This document shows positions 5,648 to 9,351 of a DNA stretch of 9,351 bases, piece by piece (position 1 is the stretch's first letter; each line of letters begins with the position of its first letter). Source of the stretch: Patescibacteria group bacterium (GTDB lineage: Bacteria > Patescibacteriota > Patescibacteriia > UBA9934 > GWF2-40-263); assembly GCA_004298405.1 (NCBI GenBank), contig SCSL01000058.1:1-9351 (forward strand), written 5' to 3'. The position numbers were made by a program, and so were the translations under genes. The notes beneath the pieces were generated by a model. That model had not been told where the DNA came from, did no database searches, and worked only from the letters and a program-made list of their open reading frames with translations.

Positions 5648-6660
5648 GCCTACAAAATCAAACTGAATTTAAGCTTAAAAATCAGATCGCCATTTGTCAT
5701 GGCGATGCTTTGAATTTTTACTCCTCCTGGCGTACTCCTACGGTTATTGTTGCGGACGGTCCATACGGGGTGAAGGGTTTCCCTGGTGATCCTTCTACAC
5801 CGGATTCTCTCGATAAGTGGTATGAACCGCACATAGCAGCTTGGGCACGTCTCTCTACACCGCAGACCACCCTGTGGTTTTGGAATACCGAGATAGGTTG
5901 GGCAAAAGTGCATCCTATTTTGGAAAAGTACGGCTGGCGATATCGTACATGCCACATTTGGGATAAGGGTATTGGACATGTGGCTGGGAACGCGAATACA
6001 AAAAGCCTACGCAAACTTCCAGTTGTCACAGAGGTCTGTGTTCAATATGTTAAAGACCCAATTTTTAGCATCGACGGAAGAAATGCCTCGATGAAAGAGT
6101 GGTTGCGTTACGAGTGGCAACGATCCGGCCTACCTCTTACACTTACAAACGAAGCGTGCGGTGTAAAAGACGCGGCCACACGCAAATATTTTACCCAGTC
6201 TGATTTATGGTACTTTCCACCTGCTGATGCTTTTGAAAAATTGGTTAACTATGCCAATACAAAAGGTCAACGCAAGGGAGCCCCCTATTTTTCGTTAGAT
6301 GGTAAACGAGCCATGACCGGAGAAGAATGGACAAGAATGCGTGCAAAATTTTATTGCCCGTTCGGTGTGACCAATGTTTGGAATCATCCGCCCGTAAATG
6401 GTGACGAACGAATGAAAAATGGTCAGAAGGCCATGCATCTAAATCAAAAACCGTTGAAGCTGACCAGACTAATCATTGAAACCACAAGCGATAAGGGCGA
6501 TGTGGTTTGGGAACCATTCGGTGGGCTTTGCACTGCGGCAGTTGCTGCGTTAGAGCTCGACCGAAAATGTGACGCGGCAGAAATCACTCACGAAGTATTT
6601 CAGCAGGCAGTTGCCCGCATCGAGATGATCACGCGAACGCCTAAATTAAATCTTCAATAA
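5644..6660 (+). CDS. Beta-class DNA amino-methyltransferase (N6-adenine or N4-cytosine), type II-like R-M
   Basis: A 338-residue S-adenosylmethionine-dependent methyltransferase that should protect host DNA from the convergent endonuclease. Motif order is beta class. The catalytic motif IV comes early, as DGPYG (38-42) in place of the usual DPPY. The variable middle (about 80-250) is the probable target-recognition region. Motif X follows at about 265-280 (HLNQKPLKLTRLII), then the cofactor motif I, EPFGGLCTAA (290-299; usual form DPFxGxGTT). Beta-class enzymes methylate exocyclic amino groups; the motifs do not tell adenine from cytosine. The GTG start gives an N-terminus (LKNQIAICHGDALNFYSSW) that fits the family, and no in-frame ATG lies before motif IV. 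The final 20 bp overlap the end of the endonuclease gene on the other strand. The recognition site cannot be read from sequence. Confidence 0.9.
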   Translation: MSLQNQTEFKLKNQIAICHGDALNFYSSWRTPTVIVADGPYGVKGFPGDPSTPDSLDKWYEPHIAAWARLSTPQTTLWFWNTEIGWAKVHPILEKYGWRYRTCHIWDKGIGHVAGNANTKSLRKLPVVTEVCVQYVKDPIFSIDGRNASMKEWLRYEWQRSGLPLTLTNEACGVKDAATRKYFTQSDLWYFPPADAFEKLVNYANTKGQRKGAPYFSLDGKRAMTGEEWTRMRAKFYCPFGVTNVWNHPPVNGDERMKNGQKAMHLNQKPLKLTRLIIETTSDKGDVVWEPFGGLCTAAVAALELDRKCDAAEITHEVFQQAVARIEMITRTPKLNLQ

Positions 6661-7516
6661 GGTAGCGCACTTTATCCTCGTCCTCACGAATGAGTTGTGA
6701 CCACTCGGCGACGGTGTGGTTTAAAATCTTCAAACCAAGAACGTGGGACTTGAACTCTTCAAGTCCTGCGTGCTGAATTCTATCGATCTTTGCGAAATTT
6801 GTATCAAGACGATAGGGGAACTTTGCCAGTAGCGTCTTCAATAATTCCTGGTACTCCTTGGTGGAGTGATAGGTTCCTCCGTCCTTACCCCACTTCTTAA
6901 TAAACTTTTTGGCGGCCTCCATCTGTAGCGGAGTGCCTTGAAATTTGTAACCGTTCGTATTCCGTTGTTGGAGGTTGCTTGTTCTCGTTGATGTATCCTC
7001 CGGTTCAAAGACCAAATAATCCGGCGGATTGTGATAGTGCTTATCCCGCGCTAATGCGAAACTTTTTGCGCTATCCATCCAACAGCCGATCACCTTTGGT
7101 TTCCCATAAATGATGTATTCCGGAACCCAGGCGATGATAGCTATATCCGTCTGGTCTTCGCTAAAGTGGTCTATGCTTTCTTTGAAACGAGCCGTTATTT
7201 CTGTCGCAAGCGGAAACCAAGTTTTGATTTCAATGCCAGGCGCAGGTGTGATTTCTCCCACGAAAAAAGCGTCCGGGAAGCCCGGATCCTGCCTCACCCA
7301 AATACCTTTTCTATCCCAATCTACCGTATTCAGCTCATTAACGACCTCAAACTCAATCATGTTGCCCAGTAACGGCGAGAGTTTCGAAACTACCTTGGCA
7401 AGATGCTTCGCGTAATCGATGTCTGTCGGTTTCTTGATATCAATGACATCGAGCGGCTTCCCGTCCATGTCTAGAATCTTTTCGCGCGCGATGGCTAGAA
7501 CGTCTTTATAGTTCAT
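6641..7516 (-). CDS. PD-(D/E)XK restriction endonuclease, partner of the convergent methyltransferase
   Basis: A 291-residue soluble protein with a clear PD-(D/E)XK core: P81-D82 (GFPDAFFVG), then E96-I97-K98 (PGIEIKTW). The acidic pair and Lys would bind Mg2+ and cut DNA. An upstream helix (LGNMIEFEVVNELN, about 50-63) carries acidic residues, as often seen before such cores. The length suits a homodimeric type II enzyme. I do not recognise the specificity subfamily. Its place directly facing an amino-methyltransferase makes the restriction role strong. ATG 7516 is the first codon after a -10 box that ends 12 bp away, so the transcript would be nearly leaderless and no Shine-Dalgarno sequence is seen. 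No controller (C) protein gene is present, so expression must be balanced through promoters or through antisense effects at the shared 3' ends. Confidence 0.85.
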   Translation of the reverse strand: MNYKDVLAIAREKILDMDGKPLDVIDIKKPTDIDYAKHLAKVVSKLSPLLGNMIEFEVVNELNTVDWDRKGIWVRQDPGFPDAFFVGEITPAPGIEIKTWFPLATEITARFKESIDHFSEDQTDIAIIAWVPEYIIYGKPKVIGCWMDSAKSFALARDKHYHNPPDYLVFEPEDTSTRTSNLQQRNTNGYKFQGTPLQMEAAKKFIKKWGKDGGTYHSTKEYQELLKTLLAKFPYRLDTNFAKIDRIQHAGLEEFKSHVLGLKILNHTVAEWSQLIREDEDKVRYLIEDLI

Positions 7517-7528
7517 ATGAATGAAGGA

Positions 7529-7557
7529 ACTATAGCAAGAATGAACCTAATACTAAA
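7529..7557 (-). promoter_or_regulatory. Candidate near-leaderless promoter of the endonuclease gene
   Basis: On the minus strand, TATAGT (plus positions 7529-7534) lies 12 bp upstream of the ATG at 7516, with a weak TTTAGT at a 17-bp spacing (7552-7557). Transcription would begin about six bases before the start codon, too close for a normal ribosome-binding site. The weak -35 fits low endonuclease expression. Confidence 0.4.
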
Positions 7558-7606
7558 GACTTGCAGAGGGCCGATCGTCTCTGAGTCTACGTATCATGTC
7601 ATTTGG

Positions 7607-7615
7607 TGCTATAAT
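7607..7615 (+). promoter_or_regulatory. Extended -10 promoter of the membrane-protein operon
   Basis: TGCTATAAT is a perfect extended -10 (TGn plus TATAAT at 7610-7615). No good -35 lies 17 bp upstream, as allowed for extended -10 promoters. The leader to the ATG at 7655 would be about 33 nt and shows no Shine-Dalgarno sequence. Confidence 0.65.
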
Positions 7616-7654
7616 TTAGCCAATCGCCCAGCTTACGGGCCATAACTCATTCGT

Positions 7655-7924
7655 ATGACGACACCATCAACGTCCCACGCGCTACGGGTCGGCGGCTTTT
7701 TTGTTCTGCTCTATGTCCTCTGTCTCGTTTGGCCGCTCATCTATCCATACGGAGCCGATGTGCTTGCACACCACTTGCTTTCATTAAAATTGCTGTTCCC
7801 GGGCTTTCAAGGATACGGGATCGGAAGCATCATTTGGGGCGGCGTGCTGAGCTTCGTATATGGTTTCGTTGGGTCGCTTGTCTTTCACTCGTTCCACGGC
7901 GCGTGTTGTCAAGCTAAGAAATAA
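7655..7924 (+). CDS. Small two-helix membrane protein (89 aa), DUF5676-like
   Basis: Two hydrophobic segments, about residues 12-30 (VGGFFVLLYVLCLVWPLIY) and 55-79, are joined by a polar loop with His39-His40. The tail has clustered possible metal ligands, H78, H81, C84 and C85 (FHSFHGACC). The pattern of a YVLC-type first helix, a short amphipathic loop and a GxxxG-like second helix recalls DUF5676 small membrane proteins, often found near metal-transport genes. The match is by impression. First gene of a three-gene operon, with 8 bp to the next gene. A convergent copper ATPase lies downstream, which makes metal handling plausible but unproven. Confidence 0.7.
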   Translation: MTTPSTSHALRVGGFFVLLYVLCLVWPLIYPYGADVLAHHLLSLKLLFPGFQGYGIGSIIWGGVLSFVYGFVGSLVFHSFHGACCQAKK

Positions 7925-7932
7925 TTGAAAAT

Positions 7933-8154
7933 ATGGTGCTATCAAAATTCATGCATGTCACAAGCGTTATCGTCGGTCTTGTCGGAGTCGTCGTTTTTGC
8001 CGGCGCAATACTTGGTGGTGTTGACAATCTCGTATTTGGGATTACGAAGGCAGACGCGCTCGCATGTGCCGCCATCCTTATCCTCATGGCTATCTGGGTT
8101 CAGATCGCGACCATCCATCACATGATGCTTGAGAAAAAGGGAAAGTTGATTTAA
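7933..8154 (+). CDS. Small two-helix membrane protein (73 aa), unknown function
   Basis: Two hydrophobic helices are predicted by eye, residues about 10-30 and 43-61, with a basic C-terminal tail (HHMMLEKKGKLI) that should face the cytoplasm. The IHHMM cluster after the second helix could bind a metal, but this is only suggestive. It follows the preceding gene by 8 bp and the next starts 10 bp after it, so it is part of a compact operon. An overlapping reading frame from 7925 lacks the hydrophobic pattern and is rejected. I do not recognise the family. Confidence 0.65.
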   Translation: MVLSKFMHVTSVIVGLVGVVVFAGAILGGVDNLVFGITKADALACAAILILMAIWVQIATIHHMMLEKKGKLI

Positions 8155-8164
8155 CACCAGAAAC

Positions 8165-8932
8165 ATGACGGTCGCTTTAATCTTCTACACCCTGTTGTTA
8201 TTCGTTGGTCTCGTCATAACGGAGGAGATTTTTCATCGTTACCCGAGATTTTCGTTGGCATTCTTTTCCATTGCCTCGGTCGTATTGTTCTCTTGCTGGA
8301 TATTGCTCGTAGGAGCCGCAGACTGGTTCCCTTGGGCGAAGGTATTCTCCATCGCAAGCGGGATCATCGTCCTCTCGTTACTGCGGACAACGAAGCTTGG
8401 AAGTAACGCGAAACTCGTGGCGTGGACGACGTACGCGTTCCTCACGGTCAACATCCTTGAGGCGACTGTCCGGGACGCGGTGGTTGGCAACATGGCCAAT
8501 TATCTCAACGCGGTGGCGGGCTTTTTACTCATCGTGACACTGGAAAAACTCCGTACCGTTCACATCGACAAAAAAGAAAGTCACAGGGACTTGCTCTGGA
8601 GCGGTATGACGTTGCCGTGGATTGTTGGGTATACGCTATGGAACTGGGTGTTCGTTTACCTGAACTTCGGATTTCAAAGCTCGGCAATGCACATCGCGGT
8701 GCTCGGAGCCGCGTTCCTCGTCGTTTTCCGGAACAAAGACCGCTGGCTTCAGGCGAGAGCATTCACGCTGGGAATGTATTTTATCCTCTTCCATTCGCTA
8801 CCGCATCTCGTTCCCAGTCTCACTATCAACAGGTCCACCGATCAACTCGCCCTAATTATTTCACTGGTCCCGTTTGGATTCATGGTGGGATACGCGATTC
8901 TTAGTCTCCGAAGAGTAAGAGCATCAAAATAG
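8165..8932 (+). CDS. Polytopic membrane protein (255 aa), probable DUF5692 family
   Basis: About seven hydrophobic segments run through the protein, starting at residue 3 with no cleavable signal. Conserved-looking features are NILEATVRDAV, the NYLNAVAGFLLIVTLEKL stretch, and GYTLWNWVFVYLNFG followed by a WLQARAFTLGMYF helix. These recall the uncharacterised DUF5692 membrane proteins. The charged and aromatic residues inside helices (E, R, D, N, W) suggest a transporter or an enzyme pocket rather than a simple anchor. It is the last gene of the operon, 10 bp after the previous one, and is followed directly by a strong terminator. Function unknown. Confidence 0.8.
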   Translation: MTVALIFYTLLLFVGLVITEEIFHRYPRFSLAFFSIASVVLFSCWILLVGAADWFPWAKVFSIASGIIVLSLLRTTKLGSNAKLVAWTTYAFLTVNILEATVRDAVVGNMANYLNAVAGFLLIVTLEKLRTVHIDKKESHRDLLWSGMTLPWIVGYTLWNWVFVYLNFGFQSSAMHIAVLGAAFLVVFRNKDRWLQARAFTLGMYFILFHSLPHLVPSLTINRSTDQLALIISLVPFGFMVGYAILSLRRVRASK

Positions 8933-8940
8933 TCATCAAT

Positions 8941-8973
8941 ACAGAAAAGCAGCCGCGAAGGCTGCTTTTCTGT
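8941..8973. terminator. Strong bidirectional intrinsic terminator between convergent genes
   Basis: A perfect 14-bp stem, ACAGAAAAGCAGCC (8941-8954) with GGCTGCTTTTCTGT (8960-8973), surrounds the loop GCGAA. Each arm carries a run of A or T that gives a U-rich 3' side on either strand. It sits 8 bp after the stop of the plus-strand operon and 19 bp beyond the stop of the minus-strand ATPase gene, so it can serve both. Confidence 0.9.
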
Positions 8974-8992
8974 CTGTGAAAACGAACGAATG

Positions 8993-9351
8993 TTAGCCTG
9001 CCGCCATCACGCTGACGCGGGCAAGCAAGACGAACGCGACCGTGAAGACCGTCGTCATTACAACTGGTGCGAACGTCGAGATCCAGTTGCGATGGTTCGG
9101 GCGGAACCGGCGCAGAAGAAGCGAGTTCGAAACGACCGAGACGGAACTGAGCGCCATCGCGAGTCCGGCGAGTTCCGGTCGGAGCACGATGCCAAGCCCG
9201 ATGAACACGCGGGCGGCAATCGGGATACCGATGACGTTGTAGAAGAGCGAGAAGAAAAGATTCTGCTTAATCTTCCCAAGCGTCTCGCGGCTGAGCTGGA
9301 TCGCGGAGACTACATCCTGAAGATCGCTCTTCATAAGTACGATTCCTCCGG
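8993..9351 (-). CDS. copA: Copper-translocating P1B-type ATPase, C-terminal fragment (runs off the window)
   Basis: Only the last 118 codons are inside the window; the N-terminus lies beyond 9351. The visible part starts with GGIVLMKSDLQDVV, the end of the P-type ATPase phosphorylation domain hinge. It then holds the last two core transmembrane helices of the family. These carry the Cu(I) signatures YN (LFYNVIGIP) and M-x2-S-S (MALSSVSVVSN) that define P1B-1 copper exporters. After RRFRPNHRN comes an extra hydrophobic segment (APVVMTTVFTVAFVLLARV), a C-terminal addition not present in the classical CopA core. The enzyme would pump Cu+ out of the cytoplasm using ATP. An internal ATG at 9334 is not the real start. 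Confidence 0.93.
   Translation of the reverse strand, partial: GGIVLMKSDLQDVVSAIQLSRETLGKIKQNLFFSLFYNVIGIPIAARVFIGLGIVLRPELAGLAMALSSVSVVSNSLLLRRFRPNHRNWISTFAPVVMTTVFTVAFVLLARVSVMAAG

Noticed and set aside
7925..8125. Alternative plus-strand frame overlapping the 73-aa membrane protein
   Set aside because: Its translation lacks coherent membrane segments, whereas the frame starting at 7933 has two clean helices.
7655..8154. Toxin-antitoxin or holin-like reading of the two small membrane genes
   Set aside because: Both have two membrane helices, and they share an operon with a large polytopic membrane protein; no toxin or DNA-binding antitoxin features are visible.
1..9351. CRISPR array, IS-element inverted repeats or reverse transcriptase
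   Set aside because: Reading through, I saw no regularly spaced repeats, no transposase other than the serine recombinase, and no YxDD-type polymerase motif.
9334..9351. Treating the ATG at 9334 as the start of a 113-aa protein
   Set aside because: The frame stays open to the window edge with GGIVL directly before MKSDL, as in the body of P1B ATPases; it is the end of a longer gene.

Overview
The window looks like a piece of a small-genome, host-associated bacterium of the Patescibacteria (Candidate Phyla Radiation, Parcubacteria-like). This is an inference. The large serine recombinase closely resembles, in my memory, the recombinases common in those genomes. Several starts lack a clear Shine-Dalgarno sequence, genes are tightly packed, and some promoters sit almost on the start codon. 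Base composition is moderate. Standard genetic code 11 fits: all reading frames stay open without reading TGA as an amino acid, and TGA ends two genes. There is therefore no sign of the Gracilibacteria recoding.

Left edge (1-294): a complete tRNA-Asp(GTC) with encoded CCA, a short repeat-bearing structured stretch, an intrinsic terminator, a perfect 12-bp palindrome and two overlapping candidate promoters. This looks like the tRNA-side edge of an accessory island.

Cassette 1 (295-4146, plus strand) has three genes in the same direction. They encode an SF2 helicase with a MerR/excisionase-type helix-turn-helix at its N-terminus, an 81-residue protein with a Cys/His pattern suited to zinc, and a 498-residue protein that I place with moderate confidence in the sporadic DUF6119/TIGR04141 family. 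The architecture (helicase, small Zn protein, possible nuclease-like effector) and the setting (tRNA, recombinase, restriction-modification) suggest a mobile anti-phage system. It recalls the helicase-plus-effector logic of Hachiman but is not that system by any domain I can see. This is the best candidate for an undescribed system here.

The recombinase (4129-5517, minus strand) meets the last cassette gene tail to tail with an 18-bp coding overlap and is probably the engine that moved the island.

Cassette 2 (5644-7516) is a compact type II-like restriction-modification pair. A beta-class amino-methyltransferase (plus strand) converges on a PD-(D/E)XK endonuclease (minus strand), with a 20-bp tail-to-tail overlap. 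The methyltransferase promoter and the helicase promoter share a near-identical 13-bp element.

Right edge (7655-9351): three small-to-medium membrane protein genes in an operon behind an extended -10 promoter, a strong bidirectional terminator, and the C-terminal end of a convergent copper P1B-type ATPase (copA). This appears to be resident metal-homeostasis or membrane content rather than part of the defence island.
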